Assembly: GCA_017555875.1 (NCBI GenBank)
Contig: JAFZFN010000018.1
Span: 40,792 to 104,791 of the forward strand
From: Bacteroidaceae bacterium
GTDB lineage: Bacteria; Bacteroidota; Bacteroidia; Bacteroidales; Bacteroidaceae
DNA: 64,000 nucleotides
Direction of reading: 5' to 3'
Part shown: piece after piece, positions 15,037-23,892 of the stretch
Numbering within the stretch: position 1 is the first letter of the stretch
Layout: every line of letters begins with the position of its first letter
Position numbers and translations under genes: made by a program
Notes under the pieces: generated by a model
Database searches by the model: none
Told to the model about the DNA's origin: nothing
Seen by the model: only the letters and a program-made list of their open reading frames with translations

Positions 15037-17103
15037 TTATCTCACCACGACCTCGTCTAGGAAGAGGAAGCCGCCATGGTGGCTACGCACGGCTTGGTAG
15101 CGTATGTAGCGGGCTTGTGTCTCTCCCTCCCAACCGAAGGTGCGGAAGCTCACTGAATCGTCGCGAATGACCTCGTTCTCAGTGCGGTAGAGTTCGGTGT
15201 AGTCATTGCCATCAGTCGATGTAGAGATAATGATCTCGGCGGGCATGAACACTCCCGGGCCACATATCTGCATGAAGTCAGCATTGATGGAGTGCAGATA
15301 GGTGGTGCGCTCGAGGTCGATGACAACGTCTACTCCCTTGCGTCCGAGGAATCCTTGCCAACGGCGGTCTCCGTAGGTCCATCCTCCACGCACTCCGTCG
15401 ACGAGGGCGCTATCGCCTCCTGCAGTATATCCACCAAAGTAGGCCGATCCATCGACGTACTCCACTTTCTTGCCCACGGCGAGATGCTCGAGGGGACGGT
15501 CGGCACCAGGGCGATTGCCCACTTCGTGGCTGAGGTCGAAGGTGTTGTAATCGGCTTGTTGCAAGTCGGATAGGATCTTCATTGTGCGGTTGCGGAAGTG
15601 GTCGTAGTCCTTGTTCTCAGGTCTGCTCCACCCTACCTCTGCGATGGCTAGCAGGCGCGGATACATCATGTATTCCATGTGTTGCTCGGTGGGGATGTAC
15701 TCGGCAAAGAGGTTGCCTTGCACTCCATAGAGCAGCTCCCGTTGGGCCGTAGCAAGTGTGTCGGGCAAGGGGTCATAGCCATATACCTTATTTAATGGGA
15801 GGTAACCACCGATGGCCTCGGGCTGAGTGTGAGGAGCATCCTGATAGGCATCGAGATAGCAGTATTCGCCAGGTGTCATGATGGCCCGATGGCCTGCAGT
15901 GATGGCTCGTAGGCCGCCCTCGGTGCCACGCCACGACATCACCGTGGCTCGTGGTGCTAGGCCCCCGTCGAGGATCTCGTCCCATCCGAGGAGCTGGCGG
16001 CCGTGAGCATTGAGGAAGGTCTCGATGCGATGTATGAGGTAGCTCTGTAGCTCGTCCACATCGGCCAATCCCTCGCTCTGCATGCGTGCTTGGCATCGGG
16101 CACATGTCTTCCACGATTGCTTGCTGGCCTCGTCGCCACCTATATGTATATATTCGGAGGGAAAGAGCTCCATCACCTCGGTGAGCACGCCCTCGAGAAA
16201 CTCGAAGGTCTGTTCGTTGCCGACGCAAAAGTCTGATTCCTTGTAGGGTATGTGGGAGCACGATAGCTCGGGATATACGGCCAGCACCTCTTCGGAGTGT
16301 GAGGGCATCTCAATCTCGGGGATGATCGTTATGAAGCGTTCCTGAGCGTAGGCCACCAGTTCGCGTATCTCGTCTTGTGTGTAGTAGCCTCCGTAGGCCC
16401 CTTCGCTACCCTCCTCTACGTATTGTCTGTCGCCGTTCCACCACTCCTTCCATGTGGCTTGACCTCGCCACGCGGCCTTGCCAGTGAGCCGTGGGTAACG
16501 CTTTATCTCGATGCGCCAGCCCGCCGCATCGGTCAGATGCAAGTGCAGATGGTTTATTTTGAAGTAGGCCATCGCATCGATCTGCTTCTTTATGAAGTCT
16601 ACGTCGAAGAAGTGGCGCGACACATCAATCATCATGCCGCGATAGGCAAATCGAGGCTCATCTATGATGGTTGTATGTGGGATGTGCTTGCTATCGGCAT
16701 AGAGTTGCAACAGAGTCTGCAAGCCATAAAACAGACCGTTGCTTGTGGTGGCGGTGATGGTGATGCCCTTGCGGTCAACGGTGAGATGATACCCCTCGCT
16801 GCTCTCCACCTCTGCCAGCTCGTCCACCAGCTTCAATGTGAGGTGCTTGGCCTTCTCGTCAGGAGTGGAGGTTTCGCCAATGACATCTCCCAGTGGTGTG
16901 GCCGCAATGTAGTTGCTCAGGATGTCGTGGTCCTGCTCAGGGCAATGGATCTGAAGCCTGACGGTCGAGTCGAGCAAGAGGCTTCCCCGAGCCTGCTCTA
17001 TATGATTAGGTATGGGCACGATGCTTAGCTCCTGAGGCTTGTGTGTGCAGCCCACGAAGAGGCTTCCCAGTACGCTTGCAACAAGGATTGATAGTCTGTT
17101 CAT
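15037..17103 (-). CDS. Lipoprotein beta-N-acetylhexosaminidase, GH20
   Basis: 688 residues. Lipoprotein signal ending LFVGC; a GH20b N-terminal domain (VPIPNHIEQARGSLLL); then the catalytic barrel with RFAYRGMMIDVSRHFF, HLHLTDAAGWRIEI, PEIEMPSHSEE and the catalytic pair Asp324-Glu325 in HIGGDEASK. It releases terminal GlcNAc or GalNAc from glycans by substrate-assisted catalysis. After the barrel, about 130 residues (VDGSAYFGGYTAGGDSALVDGVRGG... ARYIRYQAVRSHHGG) resemble an F5/8-type discoidin-like domain. It is probably anchored to the outer membrane and acts on host or dietary glycans. Confidence 0.92.
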   Translation of the reverse strand: MNRLSILVASVLGSLFVGCTHKPQELSIVPIPNHIEQARGSLLLDSTVRLQIHCPEQDHDILSNYIAATPLGDVIGETSTPDEKAKHLTLKLVDELAEVESSEGYHLTVDRKGITITATTSNGLFYGLQTLLQLYADSKHIPHTTIIDEPRFAYRGMMIDVSRHFFDVDFIKKQIDAMAYFKINHLHLHLTDAAGWRIEIKRYPRLTGKAAWRGQATWKEWWNGDRQYVEEGSEGAYGGYYTQDEIRELVAYAQERFITIIPEIEMPSHSEEVLAVYPELSCSHIPYKESDFCVGNEQTFEFLEGVLTEVMELFPSEYIHIGGDEASKQSWKTCARCQARMQSEGLADVDELQSYLIHRIETFLNAHGRQLLGWDEILDGGLAPRATVMSWRGTEGGLRAITAGHRAIMTPGEYCYLDAYQDAPHTQPEAIGGYLPLNKVYGYDPLPDTLATAQRELLYGVQGNLFAEYIPTEQHMEYMMYPRLLAIAEVGWSRPENKDYDHFRNRTMKILSDLQQADYNTFDLSHEVGNRPGADRPLEHLAVGKKVEYVDGSAYFGGYTAGGDSALVDGVRGGWTYGDRRWQGFLGRKGVDVVIDLERTTYLHSINADFMQICGPGVFMPAEIIISTSTDGNDYTELYRTENEVIRDDSVSFRTFGWEGETQARYIRYQAVRSHHGGFLFLDEVVVR

Positions 17104-17157
17104 GGTGGTTATGGTGATGTGTTTGTGTACGATTTATACGTGTAAAATCATACGCTA

Positions 17158-18351
17158 TTAAGATAGGTTAAGCCCCTCAATCCCAGCGAAGTCAATACCC
17201 ATAGGTGACTGGAACACACGGAGTCCGAATGTGGGGAGCACGGCAAACACATGTTCGAAGATTTCGCTCTGCAGGTGCTCGTAGGGTATCCAGTCGGTGC
17301 CGTCGGAGAAGAAGTAGAGCTCTAGGGGCAATCCCTGTGCCGTAGGTTGCAATTGGCGCACCATGATTGTCAGCTTCTGGTTTACTCGGTGGTGGCTACG
17401 CAGGTAGTTCTCAAGGTAGTTGCGGAAGATGTGTAGGTTGACGACAAACTTATCTTCGCGCTCTACTCCCTCGAGCCATCCCTTCTGCTCGAAGTCGGTC
17501 ATCTGCTCCTCGGTGCAGAAGGAGATGGAGCGCATATCGATATAGACGGAGCGCTTCACGCGACGTCCTCCGCTCTCCTTCATGCCGCGCCAGTTTTGGA
17601 ACGAGTCGCTCACCAGGGCATAGGGGGGTATGGTGGTGATTGTCTTGTCCCAGTTCTGCACCTTCACGGTAGTGAGCGTCACCTCGACGACATCTCCATC
17701 GGCGCCATACTTGGGCATCGAGATCCAGTCACCTGGGCGCAACATGTCGTTGGCAGAGAGTTGTACGCCTGCCACCAAGCCGAGGATCATGTCCTTGAAC
17801 ACGAGCATGAGCACTGCTGCCGAGGCACCGAGGGCGGTGAGTATATAGCCCGGATTCTTGTCGATGAGTACGCTGACGATGATGATGAGTGCGACACACA
17901 CCACCACGATCTTGAGCATCTGGTACACCCCCTTCAGAGGATGGTTCTTGAGGCGGTCCTGCTGATACGATAGTTCGTAGAGCGACGAGAGCACTGTGCA
18001 TAGTAGCTTGGCAATGACCACTACGAGGTAGATGGTGTTGACCTTGAGCAGAAACTCCAGCATGTTGTGCCCTTCGATGAAGGTCATGGGCAAGAGCACG
18101 GCCACGAGGATGGGGGGCACGAGGTGTGTGGTGTCGCGTAGCAGGGTGTCGTTGAACAAGATGTCGTCCCATATCGAGCGTGTGCTCCGGGTGAGTCGCT
18201 TGATTAGCGGGATCACAAGGCGACGACAGAGGAGATTGATGACGACGATGATAAGGGCAACGGCTGAAAGGGTGATGAGCCAGTAGGCCCAGTTGTCGGC
18301 GCCGCTATTGATGCCCCACGAGGAGAGCATGTCGTAGATGGTTTCGTTCAT
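17158..18351 (-). CDS. MscS-family mechanosensitive channel (YbdG-like)
   Basis: 397 residues. Several N-terminal membrane helices (WAYWLITLSAVALIIVVINLL, LVPPILVAVLLPMTFI, TIYLVVVIAKLLCTVL, IVVVCVALIIIVSVLI) precede the pore helix and MscS beta domain: ALGASAAVLMLVFKDMILGLVAGVQLSANDMLRPGDWI, then GADGDVVEVTLTTVKVQNWDKTITTIPPYALVSDSFQNW. The length and the extended helical region match the YbdG-type miniconductance group, which protects against hypo-osmotic shock. It lies between the GH20 gene and the divergent mce operon; a minus-strand -7 box is at 18392-18399. Confidence 0.9.
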   Translation of the reverse strand: MNETIYDMLSSWGINSGADNWAYWLITLSAVALIIVVINLLCRRLVIPLIKRLTRSTRSIWDDILFNDTLLRDTTHLVPPILVAVLLPMTFIEGHNMLEFLLKVNTIYLVVVIAKLLCTVLSSLYELSYQQDRLKNHPLKGVYQMLKIVVVCVALIIIVSVLIDKNPGYILTALGASAAVLMLVFKDMILGLVAGVQLSANDMLRPGDWISMPKYGADGDVVEVTLTTVKVQNWDKTITTIPPYALVSDSFQNWRGMKESGGRRVKRSVYIDMRSISFCTEEQMTDFEQKGWLEGVEREDKFVVNLHIFRNYLENYLRSHHRVNQKLTIMVRQLQPTAQGLPLELYFFSDGTDWIPYEHLQSEIFEHVFAVLPTFGLRVFQSPMGIDFAGIEGLNLS

Positions 18352-18391
18352 TGCTATACCTTATTATATATTATTACATACTATGTGTGAG

Positions 18392-18399
18392 CAAAGGTA
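18392..18399 (-). promoter_or_regulatory. -7 box TACCTTTG for the MscS gene
   Basis: CAAAGGTA on the plus strand, 41 nt upstream of the MscS start. Confidence 0.55.
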
Positions 18400-18483
18400 C
18401 TACTTTTTGTCCATTGCAACAATAATATGTCAATAACAAAAAAAATAAATCGTCAATCTTGGCCGCTTATGAAAATAATGTGT

Positions 18484-18491
18484 TAACTTTG
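18484..18491 (+). promoter_or_regulatory. -7 box TAACTTTG of the methylmalonyl-CoA decarboxylase operon
   Basis: TAnnTTTG match with TTGG 21 bp upstream (18459-18462). It leaves a leader of about 45 nt before mce and is the only clear promoter of the five-gene operon. Confidence 0.65.
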
Positions 18492-18541
18492 GAGCCAAAT
18501 AGATATTTACCAAAAGATAACCAATTTTAATTATACAAAAC

Positions 18542-18949
18542 ATGAAAATCTCAAAGATTGAACACCTCGGCATTGCTGTTAAGAGCATCGAGGAGGCACT
18601 CCCCTACTACGAGAACGTGTTGGGCTTGAAGTGTTACAACATCGAGACCGTTGAGGATCAGAAGGTGCGCACCGCCTTCCTCATGGTAGGCGAGACGAAG
18701 ATTGAGTTGCTCGAACCCACCTCAGAGGAGAGCACCATCGCCAAGTTTATCGAAAACAAGGGCGCTGGCGTACACCACGTGGCGTTTGCCGTAGAGGATG
18801 GCGTGGCCGAGGCTCTTGCCGAGTGTGATGCTGCTGGCATCCGCCTTATCGACAAGGCTCCCCGCAAGGGTGCCGAGGGCTTGAACATCGCGTTCCTCCA
18901 CCCGAAGTCAACACAGGGAGTGCTCACTGAGCTTTGCGAGAAACCTTAA
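18542..18949 (+). CDS. mce: Methylmalonyl-CoA epimerase
   Basis: 135 residues of the vicinal-oxygen-chelate fold: IEHLGIAVKSIEEALPYYENVLGL, ELLEPTSEESTIAKFIENKGAGVHHVAFAVED and LNIAFLHPKSTQGVLTELCEKP, with the metal-binding His and Glu residues in each half. It interconverts (R)- and (S)-methylmalonyl-CoA between mutase and decarboxylase. First gene of the operon that ends the succinate-to-propionate fermentation route. Confidence 0.95.
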   Translation: MKISKIEHLGIAVKSIEEALPYYENVLGLKCYNIETVEDQKVRTAFLMVGETKIELLEPTSEESTIAKFIENKGAGVHHVAFAVEDGVAEALAECDAAGIRLIDKAPRKGAEGLNIAFLHPKSTQGVLTELCEKP

Positions 18950-18953
18950 TACT

Positions 18954-19043
18954 AATTCTGAATTTTGAATTATGAATTATGAATTGACTCCGCGGTGAGT
19001 GTAATAATTCAGAATTCATAATTTAGAATTCATAATTCAAAAT
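18954..19043. repeat. AT-rich inverted repeat (GAATTATGAATT arms) between mce and mmdA
   Basis: Left arm 18954-18985 and right arm 19006-19043 are built from AATTCTGAATT / GAATTATGAATT units in inverted order around a GACTCCGCGGTGAG loop. The right arm ends 3 nt before the mmdA start codon, so the start would sit at the foot of a long mRNA hairpin. Related arms occur at 48391-48425 and 51785-51890. Confidence 0.8.
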
Positions 19044-19046
19044 ATC

Positions 19047-20597
19047 ATGTCACAATTAGATAAAATCAGAGAACTCGTAGAGCTGCGCGAGAAGGCCCGC
19101 ATGGGCGGTGGCGAGAAGGCCATCCAAAAGCAGCATGAGAAGGGTAAGTACACCGCACGTGAGCGCATCGAGATGTTGCTCGACAAGGGTTCGTTCGAAG
19201 AGATGGACATGTTTGTCACTCACCGTTGCTACAACTTCGGCATGGAGAAGAAGCAGACACTCGGCGATGGCGTGGTGACAGGTTATGGCACCATCGACGG
19301 CCGCTTGGTATATGTGTTTGCACAGGACTTCACCGTGAATGCCGGCTCCTTGTCGGAGACTATGGCGATGAAGATCTGCAAGATTATGGATGCAGCCATG
19401 AAGATGGGTGCTCCCGTCATCGGCATCAACGACTCGGGTGGCGCACGCATCCAAGAGGGTATCAACGCCCTTGCAGGCTACTCAGAGATCTTCCAGCGCA
19501 ACATCATGGCTTCGGGCGTGATCCCTCAGATCTCAGGTATCTTTGGCCCTTGCGCCGGTGGTGCCGTATACTCCCCCGCCCTCACCGACTTCACCTTGAT
19601 GATGGAAGGCACCTCATACATGTTCCTCACCGGCCCTGCCGTGGTGAAGACCGTGCTTGGCGAGGACGTTACTCAGGAGCAGCTCGGTGGCGCATCGGTA
19701 CACTCAAGTAAGTCAGGTGTGACCCACTTCACCGCACAGACAGAGGAAGAGGCACTTGCCATGATCCGCAAGCTCCTCTCCTACATGCCTCAAAACAATA
19801 TGGAGAAGGCTCCCCGCGTGGCATGCACCGACCCCATCGACCGCAAGGAAGACCTCCTCAACGAGATCATCCCCGACAACCCCAACAAGGCATACAACAT
19901 GTACGAGGTCATCGGCGCTATCGTCGACAACGGCGAGTTCCTCGAGGTGCAGAAGGACTATGCTAAGAACATCATCGTCGGCTTTGCCCGCTTCAATGGC
20001 GAGTCGGTAGGTATCGTGGCCAACCAGCCCATGGCCTTCGCCGGTGTGCTCGATTGCAACGCCTCACGCAAGGCAGCCCGCTTCGTACGCTTCTGCGACG
20101 CCTTCAACATCCCCTTGGTGACGCTCGTTGACGTTCCTGGTTTCTTGCCTGGCACAGGTCAGGAGTACAATGCCGTGATTCTCCATGGTGCCAAGTTGCT
20201 CTACGCCTTCGGCGAGGCTACCGTGCCCAAGGTAACCGTAACACTCCGTAAGTCATATGGTGGTAGCCACATCGTGATGAGCTGTAAGCAGCTCCGTGGC
20301 GACATGAACTATGCTTGGCCTACCGCCGAGATTGCCGTGATGGGTGCCAGCGGTGCCGCCGCCGTGCTCTATGCCAAGGAGGCCAAGGAGAAGGAAGACC
20401 CCAAGGCATTCATCGCCGAGAAGGAGGCCGAGTACACCAAGCTCTTCGCCAACCCCTACAATGCGGCCAAGTATGGCTACATCGACGATGTCATCGAGCC
20501 TCGCAACACCCGCTTCCGCATCATCCGTGCGTTGGCCGAGTTGCAGACCAAGAAGCTCGAGAACCCGAAGAGAAAGCATGGTAATATACCTCTGTAA
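19047..20597 (+). CDS. mmdA: Methylmalonyl-CoA decarboxylase alpha subunit (carboxyltransferase)
   Basis: 516 residues, the standard length. It shows [57 protein letters not shown], the acyl-CoA oxyanion segment [27 protein letters not shown] and the biotin-side [28 protein letters not shown] plus [11 protein letters not shown]. It moves the carboxyl group of (S)-methylmalonyl-CoA to biotin, giving propionyl-CoA. Propionyl-CoA carboxylase beta is the alternative reading, but the gamma, biotin-carrier and beta pump genes that follow make the decarboxylase far more likely. Confidence 0.95.
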   Translation: MSQLDKIRELVELREKARMGGGEKAIQKQHEKGKYTARERIEMLLDKGSFEEMDMFVTHRCYNFGMEKKQTLGDGVVTGYGTIDGRLVYVFAQDFTVNAGSLSETMAMKICKIMDAAMKMGAPVIGINDSGGARIQEGINALAGYSEIFQRNIMASGVIPQISGIFGPCAGGAVYSPALTDFTLMMEGTSYMFLTGPAVVKTVLGEDVTQEQLGGASVHSSKSGVTHFTAQTEEEALAMIRKLLSYMPQNNMEKAPRVACTDPIDRKEDLLNEIIPDNPNKAYNMYEVIGAIVDNGEFLEVQKDYAKNIIVGFARFNGESVGIVANQPMAFAGVLDCNASRKAARFVRFCDAFNIPLVTLVDVPGFLPGTGQEYNAVILHGAKLLYAFGEATVPKVTVTLRKSYGGSHIVMSCKQLRGDMNYAWPTAEIAVMGASGAAAVLYAKEAKEKEDPKAFIAEKEAEYTKLFANPYNAAKYGYIDDVIEPRNTRFRIIRALAELQTKKLENPKRKHGNIPL

Positions 20598-20603
20598 TAA
20601 AGA

Positions 20604-20857
20604 GACCCACCCCGTCCCTCCCTGTGAGGGAGGGGGAACAGAGTCCACTGAAATAACAAGAAAGGGACCCACCCCCTACCCCTCCCTCTATGGAGGGGAG
20701 AGCAGAGTCCACCAATAAAGAAAAGTATAACTTAAAAAACCTCAACTAACTTCTCCGCGAAGAAAGACGACACTCCTTTATGAATCTGAAGATTCAGTCG
20801 TCGCAAACGACGCTTTCATACCGCGTCGTCCCCATAGAGGGGGAGTTAGAGGGGGTC
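20604..20857. repeat. Palindromic element family 1, composite copy at the mmdA-oadG junction
   Basis: A left half (20604-20650: GACCCACC, hairpin CCCTCCCT-GTG-AGGGAGGG, CAGAGTCCACTG), a second left half (20666-20713 with CCCTCTATGGAGGGG), 115 bp of other sequence with small hairpins, and a right half ending GGGGGTC at 20857. It ends 7 nt before the oadG start codon. No target-site duplication is obvious. Confidence 0.85.
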
Positions 20858-20864
20858 TCCAATT

Positions 20865-21782
20865 ATGAGAAAAACATTAATAACATCCATGATGGTCTTG
20901 GCCGCCACGGCGGGCTTTGCGCAGGGCGCCAAGAACCTCAAGTTCAACGAGATTCTCGTGACCAACACGGCCAGCATCGTCGATGAGTATGGTTGTCGTT
21001 CGGCATGGATAGAATTTCACAACGATGCGTTCGCCTCGGCCAATGCCCGCAACTGCTTCCTCACGACCGACCGTAGGGTGCTCAACGAGGAGCTCAGCGC
21101 CCCCGACCGCATCAAGATGATGTACCAGATTCCTTCAGGTGATGTGGCCACGCATATCGAGGGCAAGCAGAAGATGCTCTTCTTTGCCGACAACATGCCC
21201 AAGCGCGGTGTCTTCCACACCAGCTTCGCTCTGATCGACAGCACCGAGAACTGGATAGCCCTGTATGATGCCAACGGCACCACCCTACTCGACTCCATCA
21301 CCGTGCCCGCCCTCGGCGAGAACCAGTCATACGCTCGCAACAAGGATGGCGTAGGTGAATGGGATATTGTGACCGCCGACAACGTGACCCCCTCAGCGAC
21401 CAACATCGTGGAGCAGGGCGAAGGCAAGGTGGCCAAGTTCAAGCGTCTCGATAGCCGCGGCCTCGGCATGACCGTGATGTGCATGGCAGTGGTGTTCTCA
21501 GCGCTTGCCATCCTCTGGTGGCTCTTCGCCATCATCGGCAAGATCTTTGCCAGCACCATCTCTAGCGCCAAGAAGGCTCCCGCCAAGGCCGAAGCTCCTG
21601 TGGCAGCTCCCGTAGCCAAGGCAAGTGCCGACGATGAGGTGATGGCAGCCATCAGCATGGCCCTGCACGAGCACTTCGGCAACGTGCACGACGAAGAGAG
21701 CGGCATCCTCACCATCGACGGTGGCGAGTCAAGCTGGCACATGCTCACACACACGCACTCACATCCGTATCCGTATAATTAA
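20865..21782 (+). CDS. OadG-family gamma subunit with N-terminal lamin-tail-like domain
   Basis: 305 residues, against about 80-130 for a plain OadG. A signal peptide (LITSMMVLAATAGFAQG) leads to about 170 exported residues resembling a lamin-tail domain (LKFNEILVTNTASIVDEYGCRSAWIEFHN... WIALYDANGTTLLDSITVP). One membrane helix (GLGMTVMCMAVVFSALAILWWLFAIIGKIF) is followed by an Ala/Lys/Pro-rich cytosolic linker and the tail DDEVMAAISMALHEHFG, ending in a His-rich stretch. The OadG part holds the decarboxylase complex together at the membrane; what the outer domain binds is unknown. This architecture recurs in Bacteroidetes. Confidence 0.85.
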   Translation: MRKTLITSMMVLAATAGFAQGAKNLKFNEILVTNTASIVDEYGCRSAWIEFHNDAFASANARNCFLTTDRRVLNEELSAPDRIKMMYQIPSGDVATHIEGKQKMLFFADNMPKRGVFHTSFALIDSTENWIALYDANGTTLLDSITVPALGENQSYARNKDGVGEWDIVTADNVTPSATNIVEQGEGKVAKFKRLDSRGLGMTVMCMAVVFSALAILWWLFAIIGKIFASTISSAKKAPAKAEAPVAAPVAKASADDEVMAAISMALHEHFGNVHDEESGILTIDGGESSWHMLTHTHSHPYPYN

Positions 21783-21789
21783 GAAAGGG

Positions 21790-21918
21790 GACCCACCCCG
21801 TCCCTCCCTGCGAGGGAGGGGGAACAGAGTCCACTGAAAAAAGAGTAATAACAATTAAAAATGCCCACTTGCAGCGATGTCTGCAAGTCCTCCCTCACAG
21901 GGAGGATTTAGGTGGGTC
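21790..21918. repeat. Palindromic element family 1, 129-bp copy at the oadG-bccp junction
   Basis: Runs from GACCCACC to GGTGGGTC, with left hairpin CCCTCCCTGCGAGGGAGGG, CAGAGTCCACTG, an A-rich centre, core GCGATGTC, and right hairpin TCCTCCCTCACAGGGAGGA. It ends 11 nt before the biotin-carrier ATG. Nearly identical to the copy at 22371-22501. Confidence 0.9.
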
Positions 21919-21929
21919 CTCACAATAAA

Positions 21930-22367
21930 ATGAAAGAATATAAATACAAGATCAACGGCAACGAGTACAACGTAGCCGTAGAAGAACTCGAAGGCAACAA
22001 GGCCAACGTGACCGTGAATGGTAAGACCTATGAGGTGGAGCTCGACCGTCCTGCCAAGCCCGAAGTAACTAAACCCGTAGCACGTCCTGCCGCTGCTCCC
22101 GCCGCCGCTCCTGCCCCTGCCGCGGCTCCCGCTCCGCGCCCCGCATCAGCTGGTGGCGCTGGCATCAAGGCTCCTCTGCCCGGTGTCATCCTCGACATCA
22201 AGGTGAAGGTGGGCGATGCCGTAGCCAAGGGTCAGACCGTAGCTATCCTCGAGGCTATGAAGATGGAGAACAATATCAATGCCGACCGCGAAGGCACCGT
22301 AGTATCTATCAACGTAGAGAAGGGTCAGTCCATCGCTGAGGGAACGGATATTATTACGTTGGGCTAA
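21930..22367 (+). CDS. Biotin carboxyl carrier subunit of methylmalonyl-CoA decarboxylase
   Basis: 145 residues from ATG 21930; an in-frame GTG at 21912 lies inside the repeat element and is not favoured. An N-terminal strand region (KEYKYKINGNEYNVAVEEL) joins an Ala/Pro linker (APAAAPAPAAAPAPRPA) to a biotinyl domain with Lys111 in EAMKMEN. The swinging biotin carries CO2 from MmdA to the OadB pump. Both sides of the gene carry nearly identical family 1 elements, which offers a substrate for homologous deletion or duplication of the gene. Confidence 0.93.
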   Translation: MKEYKYKINGNEYNVAVEELEGNKANVTVNGKTYEVELDRPAKPEVTKPVARPAAAPAAAPAPAAAPAPRPASAGGAGIKAPLPGVILDIKVKVGDAVAKGQTVAILEAMKMENNINADREGTVVSINVEKGQSIAEGTDIITLG

Positions 22368-22370
22368 GAA

Positions 22371-22501
22371 GACCCACCCTATCCCTCCCTGTGAGGGAGG
22401 GGATTCAGAGTCCACTGAAAAATAAAGAGTAATAACAATTAAAATGCCCACTTGCAGCGATGTCTGCAAGTCCTCCCTCACAGGGAGGATTTAGGTGGGT
22501 C
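22371..22501. repeat. Palindromic element family 1, 131-bp copy at the bccp-oadB junction
   Basis: GACCCACC to GGTGGGTC with the same hairpins and core as 21790-21918. It ends 7 nt before the oadB ATG. Confidence 0.9.
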
Positions 22502-22508
22502 TCCTATT

Positions 22509-23669
22509 ATGAACGACTTTTTTAACTTTATCGGAAACAACCTCGTAGACTTCTGGCAATACACCGGTTTTGCCAATGCTACGTGGGGACATATCGTGAT
22601 GATTGCGGTAGGATGCCTCTTCATCACACTCGCCATCAAGAAGGGTTGGGAGCCTCTGTTGCTCGTGCCCATAGGCTTTGGTATCATCTTGGGTAACATC
22701 CCCTTCAAGGCCGACGCAGGCCTCGAGATTGGTCTCTACGAAGAGGGCTCTGTGCTCAACATCCTCTATCAGGGAGTGAAGACCGGCTGGTATCCTCCCC
22801 TCATCTTCCTTGGCATCGGTGCCATGACCGACTTCGGTCCGCTCATCGCCAACCCGAAGATGATGCTCGTGGGTGCTGCCGCCCAGTTTGGTATCTTTGC
22901 CGCCTACATCATCGCCCTGCTTCTCGGCTTTGAGCCCGACCAGGCAGCCGGTATCGCCATCATCGGTGGTGCCGATGGTCCTACGGCCATCTTCCTGTCG
23001 TCGAAGCTCGCGCCCAACCTCATGGGAGCCATCGCCGTGTGTGCCTACTCCTACATGGCCCTCGTGCCCGTGATCCAGCGCCCCATCATGCGTCTGCTCA
23101 CCACCAAGAAGGAGCGTCTCATCCGCATGGAGGCTCCCCGTCAGGTGTCACAGACAGAGAAGATCATCTTCCCCATCGTAGGTCTGTTGCTCACCGCCTT
23201 CATCGTGCCCAGCGGTCTCCCCTTGTTGGGTATGCTCTTCTTCGGTAACCTGCTGAACGTGAGTGGTGTCACCGGTCGTCTGGCCGAGGCCGCCAAGGGT
23301 CCGCTCATCAACTGTGTCACCATCCTGCTCGGTCTCACCGTAGGTGCCTCTACCCAGGCTAGCGAGTTCCTCACCCCCTCTACCCTGAAGATCCTGCTCG
23401 TGGGTATCACCGCCTTCGTCATCGCCACCGCCAGCGGCGTGTTGTTCGTCAAGTTCATGAACCTCTTCCTCCCCAAGGGTAAGAAGATCAACCCGCTCAT
23501 CGGCAATGCCGGTGTGTCTGCCGTGCCTATGGCCGCCCGCATCTCTCACGACGAGGGCCAGAAGGCCGACCCCACCAACTACCTGCTCATGAATGCCATG
23601 GGCCCCAACGTAGCTGGTGTCATCGGTTCGGCTTGTGCCGCCGGTGTGTTGCTCGGCTTCTTGATCTAA
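22509..23669 (+). CDS. oadB: Sodium-pumping decarboxylase beta subunit (OadB family)
   Basis: 386 residues, polytopic membrane protein. ATG 22509 is chosen because the upstream extension is translated repeat sequence (QVLPHREDLGGSP). The conserved core is present: FGIILGNIPF, GIGAMTDFGPLIANPKMMLVGAAAQFGIFAAYIIALLLGF, the Na+/substrate motif AGIAIIGGADGPTAIFLSSKLAP, and GNAGVSAVPMAARISHDEGQKADPTNYLLMNAMGPNVAGVIGSA. It decarboxylates carboxybiotin and exports Na+, turning fermentation free energy into a sodium gradient. Last gene of the operon; a terminator follows. Confidence 0.95.
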   Translation: MNDFFNFIGNNLVDFWQYTGFANATWGHIVMIAVGCLFITLAIKKGWEPLLLVPIGFGIILGNIPFKADAGLEIGLYEEGSVLNILYQGVKTGWYPPLIFLGIGAMTDFGPLIANPKMMLVGAAAQFGIFAAYIIALLLGFEPDQAAGIAIIGGADGPTAIFLSSKLAPNLMGAIAVCAYSYMALVPVIQRPIMRLLTTKKERLIRMEAPRQVSQTEKIIFPIVGLLLTAFIVPSGLPLLGMLFFGNLLNVSGVTGRLAEAAKGPLINCVTILLGLTVGASTQASEFLTPSTLKILLVGITAFVIATASGVLFVKFMNLFLPKGKKINPLIGNAGVSAVPMAARISHDEGQKADPTNYLLMNAMGPNVAGVIGSACAAGVLLGFLI

Positions 23670-23689
23670 GCGTATCGGCTATACGAAAA

Positions 23690-23721
23690 AAAGAGTGTGT
23701 CTCCTCAGGGGCACACTCTTT
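23690..23721 (+). terminator. Terminator of the mmd operon
   Basis: AAAGAGTGTG / CACACTCTTT stem around TCTCCTCAGGGG, itself partly paired, followed by TTGTTGATTT; 20 nt after the oadB stop. Confidence 0.8.
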
Positions 23722-23740
23722 TGTTGATTTGAAGCCTTTA

Positions 23741-23860
23741 AAGGGGAGATAAGGGGAGATAAAGGGAGATAAATGCCGAATGTCCTTTCGCGCGATGAGA
23801 CTATTGGCTTTTAACTCCCAAGGCGCGAAGCGCTATCTCCCTCTAACTCCATTTAACTCC
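23741..23860. repeat. Inverted-repeat element family 2, copy 1
   Basis: Left arm of GGGGAGATAA units, core AAATGCCGAATGTCCTTTCG plus CGCGATGAGACTATTGGC, right arm CTATCTCCCTCTAACTCC and ATTTAACTCC. Related copies: 36739-36864 (inverted) and 61745-61841. Confidence 0.8.
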
Positions 23861-23892
23861 AAAAAAAATCAAAAATCATAAATCATAAATCT

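Noticed and set aside
19047..20597. Propionyl-CoA carboxylase beta chain
   Set aside because: Similar sequence, but the neighbouring gamma, biotin-carrier and sodium-pump genes identify the decarboxylase complex.
21790..22501. Rho-independent terminators between operon genes
   Set aside because: The hairpins lack T-runs and recur inside coding genes, so they are repeat elements rather than operon-ending terminators.
22452..22508. N-terminal extension of OadB
   Set aside because: The 19 extra residues (QVLPHREDLGGSP...) are translated family 1 repeat; ATG 22509 gives the normal OadB start.
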